DNA of 64,000 nucleotides, taken from Omphalotus guepiniiformis (Eukaryota; Basidiomycota; Agaricomycetes; Agaricales; Omphalotaceae). Shown one piece after another: positions 24,187 to 36,588 of the stretch (within the stretch, counting starts at the first letter, position 1; each line of letters opens with the position of its first letter). Under the pieces are notes generated by a model that was not told where the DNA came from, did no database searches, and saw nothing but the letters and a program-made list of their open reading frames with translations. The position numbers and the translations under genes were made by a program. The stretch lies in contig JAQOOI010000021.1 in assembly GCA_028554645.1 (NCBI GenBank), positions 1,674,001-1,738,000 on the forward strand, written 5' to 3'.

Positions 24187-25841
24187 TCAATGAACGCTGA
24201 AAAGGCTTGCGCCTTGTACCCATACTCCTAGACGGTTCCTATCATCACCGATACACCACCACTTCTCAACCATATCCTCCGATAGAGTCCCCGTATCCCC
24301 GTTCTTAGAGACTTCTAATTCGAAGAAATCAAGAGCCCCTACTCCGTTTCCTGTATTTGGGTCAAATATCTGTACTGCAAAGAGTTGATAAATTCACGAT
24401 TTGCTGGACGCTTTCGGGTGTCAATCAAAAATACTTACTATGCTGAGCATCAAAGGACATTCCGACCTGGAACGTGCCGCTCGATAGACTGAGCGCCTCT
24501 GCACCCCCGCGCGTAGCAAGAAACAAGGTTTCTTTCCAGTCGACAGCGAGACTTCGTCCTTCACCCTTATCCTCATTGCTCTTGGAGTTCTTTCTATCCC
24601 CTTCCCTCATTCTCGACACAATGACTGCTTGTCTCATAGCACTCATGATATCAAGGCTGTACCCCCCTGCGATATCAGTACCCAGTCCAACCTTGACCCC
24701 TTCATAGAGCGCTTCTCTTAGTCGGAAGGCTTTGGATGAGAAGTACGCGTTTGACAAGGGACAATGTGCTATTGCAGTCCCGCGGTGGTGAAGGTGGGAA
24801 AGGGAAGAAGTACTGAGGAAGGTACAGTGCGCTTGAATAGTTCGTGGTGTCAGTAGATTATTCTGCGACGAATCATATTTATGATGCACTGCGACTTTAT
24901 TTGAAGGATTCTCACCCTATCAAAGACCTCAATGTCCTCCGCACCTCGCTCGTTTCTGACCCACTCAACTTGATCGTGAGCTTCTGCGAGGTGACTTTGA
25001 ATCTTTATCGCCTCTAATTCCGACAATCGGCCTAGCCCACCCAGGAGCTCATCAGAGCAAGTAGGCACAAACCGAGGGGTGATGACAGGTTGGACGAGTT
25101 GACGGTGGTGAGGTAGATGCGATACCGAAGCTCTGACCTTCTCTGCGAATTGCTTGGCGGCACGCAAGGAGGCTTCTGCTGAAGGTTCCACATAAGAAGG
25201 ACGAGAAGATATATCCATCGAAAGCTTTCCGATGAAGCTTCTGACCCCAGCGGCTTGCATTACATTTGAGAGAATTAAGCTACAAGGGGTAGAAAACCGA
25301 GCACGAGCAAATGATATTAGATTCTGCCTACGTAAATTCATGCAAGGGCGCGATGCTCACTTACTTGGTTTCTTCCTTGATAGTACCAAAGAACAGCACC
25401 GCGCCCACTCCAGTGTGAATCAATCGACTTGCTAGGCGAGTGTAAACTACTCTAGCCAAGTGAGGGTCTGCATCTAGCTTTTCTTCGGCTTTGAAGGCGT
25501 ACTCGTCAAGCCATTGCATTAGGGGTAAATGTAGACCATTTCCCTGGTAGAGGAATTGTGGCGCATGAAGATGAAGATCGCAGAAAGTAGGTAGAATGAA
25601 TTCGCCTTTCTTGAGTGCCAAGATCGAGTCAGGGTTTGCTGAAGAGAGGATTTCGCAGGACCTCTCGGATGTAGCGCTTTCGAAGTGGGTAATGAATCCA
25701 TCCGAGTCGATCGCTATGTTGAATCTTTATTGGGAGACAGTGGATTGAGATCGTAGGCGTCAACTTGCCTAACAGATGGTCATTCAAGATTTCCAGTTCA
25801 CCAAGTCGAGGACATTGTACAAAAGAGGCTGTTATCAACAT
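24187..25841 (-). CDS. GUD1: Guanine deaminase
   Basis: Amidohydrolase-family enzyme converting guanine to xanthine and ammonia in purine salvage. Metal-ligand motifs appear in order: LPTFCDLHLHAPQFLYQG (HxH), IQSHLAEAHDQVEWV (His), AHCTFLS and AHCPLSNAYF (His), and VGLGTDIAGGYSLDIMSAMR (Asp). Substrate-side strings typical of guanine deaminases, such as YQGNGLHLPLMQWLDEYAF and VGAVLFFGTIK, are present. The start ATG at 25841 (MLITASFVQCPRLGELEI) fits the usual short N-terminus. At least five introns interrupt the gene. The C-terminus reads WCIGDDRNRLGVWVQGASLF followed by SVH, so the length, about 450-470 residues, is normal. Confidence 0.93.
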
Positions 25842-26054
25842 GTCACGGTCAGGATTTAAGAGTATTCAGCCGCCCTCGCGATAGCTCGCAGATCAATTGA
25901 TAACACTACAATTAACTTTCCTTGTTTGAAGTAATAACATGATTTGGTATACAGGGTACGATCCCATTAATATCTATCCATATGCACGATACAAATATCA
26001 TAGTCAAAGCCTCCAAGAATCTAAGTATTTTTGTAGGGAAAGAAAACATACTAT

Positions 26055-27297
26055 TTAGTAGGGAATCAATGCCATACCCACAACTACTGCAGCTGCTACT
26101 GTTACAATGTTCCACAATTGGTCTAAGAGGAAGAGTGGCGAAGCAGCATTCGGTAGGAAAGTAGGTACTTGACCGGCACCTACACTGACGGATGCCAAAG
26201 TTGGACCACCTTCATGCGCTCCGGAAGCAGTGTTGGTTGCTGGACCAGTTCTTACAATTGTGTTGGCTCCGATGTAACTCTGTCCTAAAGAGTTGAGGCT
26301 TCCATCCTCGTTCAAAAAATCTGCGAAACAGTGAGAATGGTGAGCAAGCACACCGCAAAAAGCGTACTATAGGCAGATTTATTGTCCGGTCTCTTTTTCG
26401 GACGTCAGCTCATGGTCGGAAAGGGGAAGGAAGGTAGACTGACGAAGTAACCAAACCAAGCGTATCGTTCAATCCAGTCCAGCGAATCCAGATATGTCAC
26501 CGTCGAGTTGAGAAACGAGCTGACGTCTATGGAAGCGAGAACTAGAGCGTAAGCAAGGCCTTTAGCTATGATCGTAAACGATTAATGTACCTGAAGAGTT
26601 CAGGGAGGTATCCGCAAATTCAGTCACCCATAGTGTGCTGTTACCAAATTCCCCGTGTACCTGCCAGATATAATCATAGAAGCCTTGTGCTCCTTCGCCA
26701 TACCTTGAAAAGTTACAGTCGGAACACGAGCTTAAGAATACATCTTCGGACTTGCCAATGTACGGGAATAAAATCGAAAGTGCAGTTTGAACAGGCAGCG
26801 AAGAACGAAGTCAACCACGGAATACCGGTTCCGCCGCTCGACACAGCGGGGGCGCCAATGCGCAAGCCAGAGCTTTTAAGAGGCTGGATGTACTGCTGCC
26901 ATAATTTGGCAGCGTCGTTTGGGTCGATGTTGGACTGCTCATCAAAATCTGGTTCGTTGAATGTCTGGGGCGGCAATGGTTACCGACAACAATGAGAAGA
27001 TACGTATCAAGAACGTACCAAAAGAACTTTGGCGTTCTGCGCCTTCACAGCCGTAGACAGATTTTGGATTCCTCCGGAACCCCATTGCATTGGTACGTAT
27101 TCGATGCCAGAAGATGCGAGATTTGGCGGTGGCGAGATGCCCCAATCATACTGCCACGAAATGAGGCTTTTGGTTTGATTGACGTTCAAAATGTCCCCAG
27201 CATTATCTGTTGAGGGATATGAAATGCCCCGCTTGGCGTTCGTAGCAACGGCGGTCATGAAGAAGGAGGCAAAGCAGATAGCGACGAAAGAGATCAT
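26055..27297 (-). CDS. GH128 (asl1-like) beta-1,3-glucanase, GPI-anchored
   Basis: A secreted protein with signal peptide MISFVAICFASFFMTAVATN. Next come KRGISYPSTDN, SLISWQYDWGISPP, EYVPMQWG, AFNEPDFDEQSNIDP with the likely acid/base glutamate in NEP, FIPVHWYGE, LWVTEFAD with the likely nucleophile glutamate, and IERYAWFGYFR. These are the signatures of the glycosyl-hydrolase catalytic core family GH128, which includes fungal endo-beta-1,3-glucanases acting on wall glucan. A Ser/Thr-containing stretch and a hydrophobic C-terminus (NIVTVAAAVVVGMALIPY) suggest a GPI-anchor signal. A TATATAA-like box lies about 55 bp upstream of the ATG. Confidence 0.88.
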
Positions 27298-27947
27298 AAT
27301 GCGTGTTGGGGAGAAAAATGGTGCAAAGAAAAGTGCGTCTAGGACGTGTCGTTATATATGTGTCGCCAAGATCCGCTGCCAAACAGAGTGCGAAGCTGAT
27401 GAATTGATGAGCACATTGCCCCTCCGTCAAACCTCAGGTCTTCAGGGCAGAAAAGAATGTATTGTGTTTTTCTGCTGGTTCCTCGGACTGTACAACGCCA
27501 GAAACTTTTAGGATGCCCAGACACCATACCAAGTCCTAGCACGTAATGGTTGGCAGATACAAATGGTACATTTTCTAGCATTTCGTTGTTTCCGCGATCT
27601 TTAAGCCTACACCTGCGCTCGTCCACAATGCGCCCCTAGCTGATTGATCAGGAACCGAGGTACGATAGAGCCCATGCAAGTTGTCGAGACATGAGAAAAT
27701 CTCGTCCGTCGACCAAGTTTGAAGCAGAACAGGTACTGTTCCTTAATTCAGGACGAGCTTCCAATATATCCACCAATGTCCAGCTGAGTAAAAGATAGAA
27801 CAATGACATTGAGAAGCTGGGTGATTGTAAGGCCCAAGATTAAGCAGTGTTTGCGTAAGGACCTGGCAGTGGAAAGACTCCGGAATCGAAGTTCGATCAC
27901 GTGTACGATTCTTCACAAGTTCACACCACTGGCAGGATTACATCCCC
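27298..27947. other. Divergent intergenic region
   Basis: About 650 bp between the GH128 gene (minus) and the EBP-like gene (plus). Reverse-strand TATATAAC at 27358-27351 may serve the glucanase gene. No gene was recognised here. Confidence 0.5.
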
Positions 27948-28873
<926 letters not shown>

Positions 28874-29214
28874 GATACATGCTACTTGCAATGATACCCT
28901 ATCTCGTCCTGGAAATACGTCTTGCGTGATATGTATAACACAATGTTCCTTGTGATCTGATGTTTGAAGTACTTGAATTAAATGGACAGGTTCAATTATG
29001 TGCGGGGTGACAAATGGTACATGCCAGGAACAAGAGTAAGAGTGCAATACGAATCAAGAGTAAAGTAGGTTTGTATGTCCATGACAGCAGGCTCGACAAA
29101 GCTAATTGAGTAACATATAAAGAGCTGTAATTAATAGTGAGTTTTAGAGTCCGCAATACTTGGTTGCAACAAATTGGAGGAAAGAGTACAGTGTGTCTGT
29201 TCGTAATGAAGCTG

Positions 29215-29879
29215 TCAAGCCGAAATTGTGAATAAACCGGATATGTTGCCCGAGTCTCCGAACACTGAAACGATATGGAATTAGCTTGAGCGTGAAGGGG
29301 AGGAAAAGCCAGTTACTTACAGCATACGATGTAGTCTTTCCGCGGCTCAGCTTCCGGCATCACGATGTCAACCTGTCCGTCGCGAAGTAGGAAGTTGGAT
29401 GCAAGAGGATGCTCTGAGAAGCGGGGGAATACCAAGTGGTCGAAAGGTCGGTATTCAAAATAATCGTTTATATCGCCAGTTCAATCAACTCACCAGTGTC
29501 TAGGTTCTCGCTCTGATTCGTGTAATGGCCAAGAAGCAGTAGACCGGTGGCGTTAATCTTCTCAGCAGGAATATCAGATGTATCTGTGTGTACAAGGTGA
29601 GGATGCTAGACGACTCAAGCTAACAGGAAAACACTAGTACCCCAGGTGACCTGTTAAAAGAAGTAAACGTCAGTTGACTGGGCGAGTTGACGTGAGGCAG
29701 GATTTGTCATTTACAGTACGATTAGAGCCTGTGGTCCAAACGGCGTTTTCAGTGGGAGAGGTGATCTTTGGCGACCACACGAGGAGCTCGTTGGGGCGAG
29801 CTATTGTCGAGACTGGCGAGCAAGTGACGAATTGAACGATGGAGAGGATAACGAGAACGACAAAGGCGTTGATGGACAT
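29215..29879 (-). CDS. Kre9/Knh1-like secreted wall protein, copy 1
   Basis: Signal peptide MSINAFVVLVILSIVQFVTC, then VWSPKITSPTENAVWTTGSN, VTWDTSDIPAEKINATG, LLLLGHYTNQSENLDT, EHPLASNFLLRDGQVDIV and the last exon FGDSGNISGLFTISA. This is the N-terminal Ig-like domain of the Kre9/Knh1 family (Ser/Thr-rich GPI-anchored wall proteins tied to beta-1,6-glucan assembly in yeast). This copy stops after the domain and lacks the Ser/Thr-rich tail and anchor, so it should be a free secreted protein of about 135 residues. It faces away from the nearby Rif1-like gene and shares three intron positions with copies 2-4. Confidence 0.85.
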
Positions 29880-29987
29880 GATAGTGGATATTATCGAAAA
29901 TAACACGAACGCAGGAGAAATAAGGGTGCCGTTGATGGAAGATGAGGGAGAAAGACAGATAAAAACTGCCCAACCAATCCACGGCCT

Positions 29988-29995
29988 CTTTTATA
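29988..29995 (-). promoter_or_regulatory. TATA box of Kre9-like copy 1
   Basis: Reverse-strand TATAAAAG about 110 bp upstream of the start codon, the same sequence and nearly the same distance as in copy 3. Confidence 0.65.
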
Positions 29996-30590
29996 TGACC
30001 TTTGTTTGGCTATAGCTGTCCAACGCGGATATGTACGTTCAACGCGACTCTTACATACTTTATCCGCTGCGATTCACGCCGGGAAGCTTTCATCCATATA
30101 ACTTACGTCTTGAGCTGGTGAACCTGTGCTCGGACTATTGTTCCTCAGGAGAGTTAATGTGACCTTCAAGCTAGCTGGAGGTAAGTTCCGACCGTTTTAG
30201 AGGGGCCCGGTGAGTGGAACGACGTGTTTTCACTACCGCCGCATACGTGCTCACACTAGCTCTAGAAGCCAGGTATCTGCAGTTTTCTTCACTGCGACCT
30301 TGTTCGTAGCATCACGAAATTGCCTGTTATGGCAAATATTGTTCCTCATCTGGAAATTTACAGAGCCCCTATTCAGAGTTTTGGCGCTGGCAGTCGCCGC
30401 CGCAAGATACAACGCCGAGCGAAGGCACCTAGATAAGCGACAGCTCGTCCAGGTATGCGAACAGGCCTACGTGGTGGCAGTAACTGATGCTTCCTTTCTC
30501 GCAGTATTGTCCGGTGACTTCGTGATGATACGACGCAATCGTGATCGTACATGATCTGTGTCTAATGAACCTGCTCCTGTTATTTCCGCA
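29996..30590. other. Intergenic between tandem Kre9-like copies
   Basis: About 600 bp. A plus-strand frame at 30210-30554 has no recognisable domain and no homologue between the copies on the other arm. Treated as non-coding. Confidence 0.5.
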
Positions 30591-31244
30591 TCATATTGTA
30601 ATATAACTGATCTCGAATTGTGGACTGCGATTACCTGAATCGCCGAATACTATGCAGAAGATCAGGGGAGCCCAACTGTAAGTGAACAGTGATACGACAC
30701 TCACGGACAATGATGTAGTTCCCTCCGGGCTCAACATTGGGTACTTGTAAACTTGTGCTTCCTGAACTCAGATCGAAGCCTGACGCGAGAGGACGATCTA
30801 AGGTAGAATTCAGGAGATGAAATGCAGCTAGTCAGCTTGACCAATTATACAAATACACACCGGTATCGAGATGTTCGTTTCCATCGTCACCATTGCTGTA
30901 TCCCAAGAATATTTCGCCCTTTGGGTTCGTAATATCTTTTGGCTTGTCGTGGGTGTCCCTGTGAGAAACGCGTTCAGAGAGCTAGGAAGTCGTTAGAAAC
31001 GCGACAGCACGACACACCACGAGACGGTAACATTAGATCCTATCATCCATTTAGTCGTGTTATCGGGGCTCAGTATCTTGGGCGCCCAAACAGAGCGGCG
31101 AGAAAAGGGTGAGGTTATCTGAAGTTGCACAGATCGATCACTATAAGGTGCATCATTAGGAATATATAAGGCATTGACTATGAGCGTGAAGGAGAATAGA
31201 CAAAGTGAGTGTAGTAAAAGGGGAGAGAATGTATGGAATAACAT
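30591..31244 (-). CDS. Kre9/Knh1-like secreted wall protein, copy 2
   Basis: Signal sequence MLFHTFSPLLLHSLCLFSFT, then SVWAPKILSPDNTTKWMIGS, NVTVSWDTHDKPKDITNPKG, EIFLGYSNGDDGNEHLDTD, RPLASGFDLSSGSTSLQVPN and FGDSGNRSPQFEISYITI. It has the same Kre9-type domain and the same three introns (after VTVSW, after HLDT, before FGDSGN) with identical phases as the other copies. Like copy 1 it has no Ser/Thr-rich tail. The shared W(S/A)PKI(T/L)SP string groups it with copy 1. It is divergently placed to the left Rif1-like gene. Confidence 0.85.
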
Positions 31245-31969
31245 CGCCCAGCGAGGATTCCAATAGATGATGACGGAGTGAATTAGAAACGCGAGAATCC
31301 TGAAGATGCTGACATCATGCCGCCATTCTGACTCGCCTACAAGCAAGCATCTCTCTTCAAGTTCCCCAACGGCGCGTGAGATGTTCAACGTATGCAGAAC
31401 ATGTGTTGGTCGGCGATGCAAGCCTGAGATTGATGCCACATATCAATCAGCAGCCGGGCAGTGCAGGAGCCAGAGTGTATCGAAATAGTCTTTCTGAGGC
31501 TAAAGTCTTTGCGAAGTCCTGACTCGATGACAGTGACCTGCCTTTTTTGGAAAGTAACAGCTGTGACTCGGATTACACGCTTGTAACACGTGCATGTGAC
31601 GTTTTGCGTATTGTGACAATTCAATTGTTGACAACTACTCCTTCACTTCATTTGGACTTCAGGCGGATCCGACCGCGACTCTATTTGTTCTGACTTGGTT
31701 TTGACGCCTTCAAAGTATATAAGAATTCCTGGTAAGCTGACTCTATTGTACTCCCCAGCTTGGTGAATAAATGGAACCTGTCGTGTTTTTGTCTCGTAAC
31801 AGGACTTGAGCGGTCCCCGAGTTTGGAGTCCACTTCTGCCTGCCACATTCCTTGTTTATATCTTCAAGTTGTGCCGGATGATATTATCTGTCCTCAAGAA
31901 CACTTCTCCTCAACTTTACTGTTCATACTTTGCCCCACCGATACCCTTACTCAACGATATCATTGGCTC
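31245..31969. promoter_or_regulatory. Divergent promoter region, Kre9-like copy 2 / Rif1-like A
   Basis: 725 bp between start codons. TATATAAG at about 31716, on the plus strand, would give the Rif1-like gene a 5' leader of about 220 nt. A short upstream frame starts at ATG 31771 (MEPVVFLSRNRT) and stops before the main start, so it could be an upstream ORF. Confidence 0.45.
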
Positions 31970-34900
31970 ATGAGCAACGGCTGGCAGCCTATAAAGCGCT
32001 GCAACAAGGAGAATATCTCTGTTTCTCCTCCTCACGAAGATAACGAACACAAGCAATTACGAACTCCCCCTCTAATCAGACAGTCGACGTCGACCGTTGA
32101 TCTTCGAACGATCTCTATTTCAGCTCCTATGGCACTCTCTTCGACTTCAACGAGCGAAGCAGGTCCATATCCTCAGTGCTATCTATGGTCACCACTTGAA
32201 ACGTTGACACAGTCTTTGGATGACCCCCTCGCAGAGCGCATTACGCTTCACGATCTCGTTGAAACTTATAATGTCATTTGCGCGAACCTAAAGCAATGCC
32301 TGCTTTTAGGGTCGGACAGCGAGCAGGTATTGCTCGCTGCCAACCACATCAAGCAACGTACGCCACAGTTAGTGAATGCACTGAGGCGTGATATGATGCG
32401 CGTTCTCGTGGACCCTTGTCTCTCTGAGCACGGGCTACAAGCATCCGATGGTGCCATTAACGAGGACGAAATGCAATATGCACGAGATGTGGCGATGGTA
32501 TGCCATCAAGCTCTTCGACTGCTTTCCGACATAGTGTCCTTTCCTGCACTGGTTTCTGCCTTTTCACGTATGTCTTTACTACGTCTTGAAGGAATTCCAG
32601 ACTCAAACTATTGTTTCTAGACCAGGAACTCACTTTTCTTCTAGAGAGCATTATGACCATACTTTCAAAGCCATCTCTGCCGACGCCACACTCCGGACGA
32701 ACATACTCGCTCTTGCTGTGGATTCTTCGTGTGCAGAGGCTGCCTGCCGATGTGCTTTTACCTCGGAAAGAGACAATCGTCACGACTGTAAAGCGTGCCT
32801 TATCAGGGAAATTCATGAAAGAAAAGGCTGTCGGTGATAGTCTTAAGGTGCGCCTTCTACCCGTTGTACCCGCTATCATCTCAATTGTGGCGCTTCACAG
32901 ATCATAGCGAACTTGCTAAGAGACCATGCCATCGACTTTATGGCTTCCTTTAGCGAGTTACTATCAAGCGTCTTGCCTTTCCTTGTGGCAGATTCTTTAG
33001 ATATTCGTCTAGGAGCTGCTCATGCCCTAAGTGCATTTGCTTATGCAAAATTAGAACTCCCTCCACCTAAGGGGGATCATCGTCATTCTCAACTGTCTGA
33101 CACTGTGCACCGCTTCTTGAGCGCTCAGTTCTTCGTCTCCGGTTCAAAGCTGTCGTTGCTGACTATACTGCGGAGTTCGATCAAGATGTCGAAGAAACCA
33201 GTACATCGGGGTACTGGGCCTCAATGGGCTGCTGTTGTAATTTCGTCATTCGTCATCCTTCTGGACTCCTGGGTGTTTGATTATGGACACGTCCTTCAGA
33301 AGGTTTTGAAGCTTCTCAGTGATTTCTCTGCACATCGTCGCAATTCAGTGCAGTTGCTCCTCGCACCGATCTGGAAATGCTTAGTTTGGGCGTTTTCGCG
33401 CATGCCACGGTATGCGGGATCGTCTAAGGAGGTGAATACCAAGTGGGGTAAAGCATTTGGCGTACTCAAGCAAGAGCTGGGTGGTGGTATTGGTGTCGCT
33501 TTATCGTCTGTGGCTCTGATGTCCGATGACGACAAGTCAGTTTCGGATGTCCTGGATATGATATCCATCATGCTTGATGGAAAGGAAAGCGAGCATGAAG
33601 CTGGACTTTTGCTGCTTGCTAGGCTCACTGAATCCATCGGAAACGCGAATTCTTCAGCATCTTCTATCGTCCAGCCTATCACTTTCTTGAACCGGGAATT
33701 GTTCAATGGCGAGCTTCTCGACACGAAACCCGAATTGCTTAAGTTCTCTGTTGAGCCAATGCACAGATTCAACACCGACATCGTTAGGCGGCTGACTGAA
33801 GAAGAAATCAGCACACATTGGGATAAAATGCTAGGTCTATGGGTTAACGTCGTGCGAGCGGCCTTGGGAAGACCTGAGCCTAAGTTTCCCGTAAGCCCTC
33901 TGACTATATGCCGGCGTATCTGATTACTCTTCAGTAGAAACCCTTATTTGATGTGTGGCAAGCCTTGCTACTTGTCGAATCCCAGCTGACTCAGAACAAT
34001 GGCCATCTGACTGCTTCCACCGACTTTACGCTGAAAGTCGCCGGAATATGCGCAGAGTTTGCAGCTATACGAGTTGACCTTGAATTCCAAGTTCAACAAC
34101 TTCACCTTCTTTGTAAGCTATGGCATACCGTCAAGGCTGTCTTTGTCAACGCTTGTTTTGAAGAGCCAGCAACGTTGCTTCTGAGCGCGATTGTTAGGCG
34201 TGATTTTGGGATCGCGGATTCGGCAATACACTCTGCATGGGCTTCTCTGTGTCAGGAAATCGTGTACAGCGACGTGAACTTACGTCCTGATGTGACAGCA
34301 GTGGATATGAAGACATGGGTAGCAGTCGCCAAGCTATGGACGAATCTCGAAGAAGAGCTCTGCAAGTCTAATTTGGTTGCGTTTCTAGAATCACCATTTC
34401 CGTATGTGTCTTCGTGCTATTACTGATGAGTATGTTGATCTGTCTTATGAACAGTGAGCATCTGGCCTCCGATGCAGAGCTTTCTCTGTGGGATACGCTT
34501 TTTCGCAAGACTCTTTCAGTATCGGGATCATCGCTTGAGAGCGAAATAACGGAAAGACCTTTATGGAAACGTTTTGTTCAACAGGACGAGGATCAGTGAA
34601 TATTTCTTTATGTTATACAAGTAGCATCGGCTAATGGCTCCGTAGCTTGTCTTTGTTTCCCAAACAGCTATATGTGGTTATCACAGCAGTAGACATTCCC
34701 ATTGGCACGACCCTCCCTAGCAAAATACTATCTTTGCTTCGAAAGACCCTTTGTGGGCTTTATCCACCTCGATCTGACCTGCTCGATACAGCACTCCATT
34801 ATATCAACTTTGTTCGAGGCATGATGTCTAGTGTACCTCTTGAGCTGCTCGTTTCGTTCCTAGCCGTCTTACAGGACGGACTTTGTTGCTGGTTCAAAGA

Positions 34901-36417
34901 TCACCTCAAGGTTATCCCGGACAAAGACTACAATAATACTGTATGCAGATTTCAATGTGTCTTTGTTGATTTGCACATTCACCCTGCTACCTTTCAGGTC
35001 GTTCCATTGTTTTGTTCTGCTCTCGACCGGCTTGTCATGATTGAACCCACGAAGGAAGCACTTTTAACGCTTTGGCGGTTCTTTGTATTCCCCCTCTTTC
35101 GTTGTCCAGCACCTGGCTTGGCTCCTCAGGCATTTGAGAAGTTTTGGCGTAGTACTTATCATAAGCACGAGGAGTTTCACTCTGCGTATCCTGAGGACCT
35201 TGTCGCCTCGCTTCTAGCATACGATCAAGTGTTCTGTGCGGGGCTTGCCACTGCGATCTCTCAGAGTGAGGATTCTCAAGGTGTACGTGAATATATATGA
35301 TGATATTTTTCTCTTGGTTGACTGATTGCATCGTTCGTCTCCCTAGGCCTGTTCATACGTTCCTGAATCAATCTGCTCTCCACGACAACCACAAGAAGTG
35401 TGCAATATGACACAGCGCTTAGAGCCTATTCCAGAGAGAAGCACAGTTGACTTGGATGCTGACGAAGAACACACACCCGGTCACTCACCGTCAGGCCACC
35501 CGACTGCAGCTGATGTGCCTACTTCGGATGACCTCGGACGATCGCCTCCACGCCACTCTAATACGCATCAGGATTCGAGTCCCGTAAGCGCGCTCAACAG
35601 AGAATGGGCTCACGACATATCTGAGGTACAATGGACTGATTGTGCCTCCAATGATGGTAGTGGGAGGAAGCGAAGGAGAAATACAGAAGAAGTAGCTGAC
35701 GCGAAACCTTCTCCTTCGCAACATAAGGAGAACACCTCTACTGCATCTGCCCGCAGCTCTAAACGCAGAATTCTATTGGACTATGTAGAAGTACGACGGG
35801 CTGGCCTTTCGAAGCGGAGCCGAGAGAGTCAACTCATGACGCCTGAACCTTCACGATTTAGTTCAATGGGAGCTTCCAGCCCGGGCCCGATGTCACCTCA
35901 GGAAGACTATGGTAGCTGGGAGGAAGCCATTCATTCGAGCGGGACCAGACAGCTCACGTGTGAGCTTGGTCAGTGTAATTGCTTATAGAGTTCTGTTCCT
36001 CTGCTAATCATGTTTAATCGATGCCGCAGATGTGGATTCGCCGTCGGCAACAGGGATTAGGATGGCCGGTACGTTTTGCGTAGACATCATGCTAATTTTA
36101 CCTCCGCTAATCAGCTTTCAACAGACTATTCTAAGGATATCTTGAATAGCCCTTCCTTACGCGTCACAGCCAAGAGACGGAAGACAGAATCTGAGCTTGA
36201 TTCTCGTGAGGAGTCCAGGGCCCCGCCGCCTTTACGGAGGAATAAAACGACGTCTGCGACACTCGACGACCTTCAGCGTGCATTCAATGCTTACACGAAT
36301 GATGGTGTCGACATCCCCATCGAAGAGCTGGTCATGGCTTCAAAGTTAGTCCACCAATTTGGAACTGCACTAAGCGATCAAATTGCTAGGAGGCTCTCGC
36401 CTTGTGAAACTGGATGA
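31970..36417 (+). CDS. Rif1-like protein A, divergent paralogue without PP1 docking motifs
   Basis: Many-exon gene encoding about 1,300 residues. The start ATG at 31970 reads MSNGWQPIKRCNKENISVS. The HEAT-type Rif1 N-terminal domain is seen as LHDLVETYNVICANLKQCL, LWILRVQRLPADVLLPRKET, SLKIIANLLRDHAIDF, IRLGAAHALSAFAYAKLELP, PIWKCLVWAFSRMPRYAG and VSFLAVLQDGLCCWFKDHL. A disordered tail has KRRRNTEEVAD and KRRILLDYVEVRRAG. Rif1 directs PP1 to origins and telomeres and acts in replication timing and break repair. The right-hand copy aligns block by block (ILRVQRLPADVLLP against VLQTQRLPSTVLMP; LAVLQDGLCCWF against LGMLQDGLAMWI). This copy has no RVxF or SILK site near its N-terminus, so PP1 recruitment is probably lost. 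Expression is not known. Confidence 0.8.
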
Positions 36418-36588
36418 ATGGCAGAAGTTTTCATAGTGTATTTGCATTATTTATCTATAATTATGCCCCAAGCTTTTTTCATTGTTAGAGCTTTTTCTCT
36501 TCCTTTCATCGGCATACATAGGACAATATTTCTCTACGCAATTTAATGTAACTTGTGACAAGTCCAATTTCATGAATCATGACATATT

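Noticed and set aside
30210..30554. Plus-strand frame between Kre9-like copies 1 and 2
   Set aside because: No counterpart in the other arm of the duplicated block and no domain; treated as non-coding.
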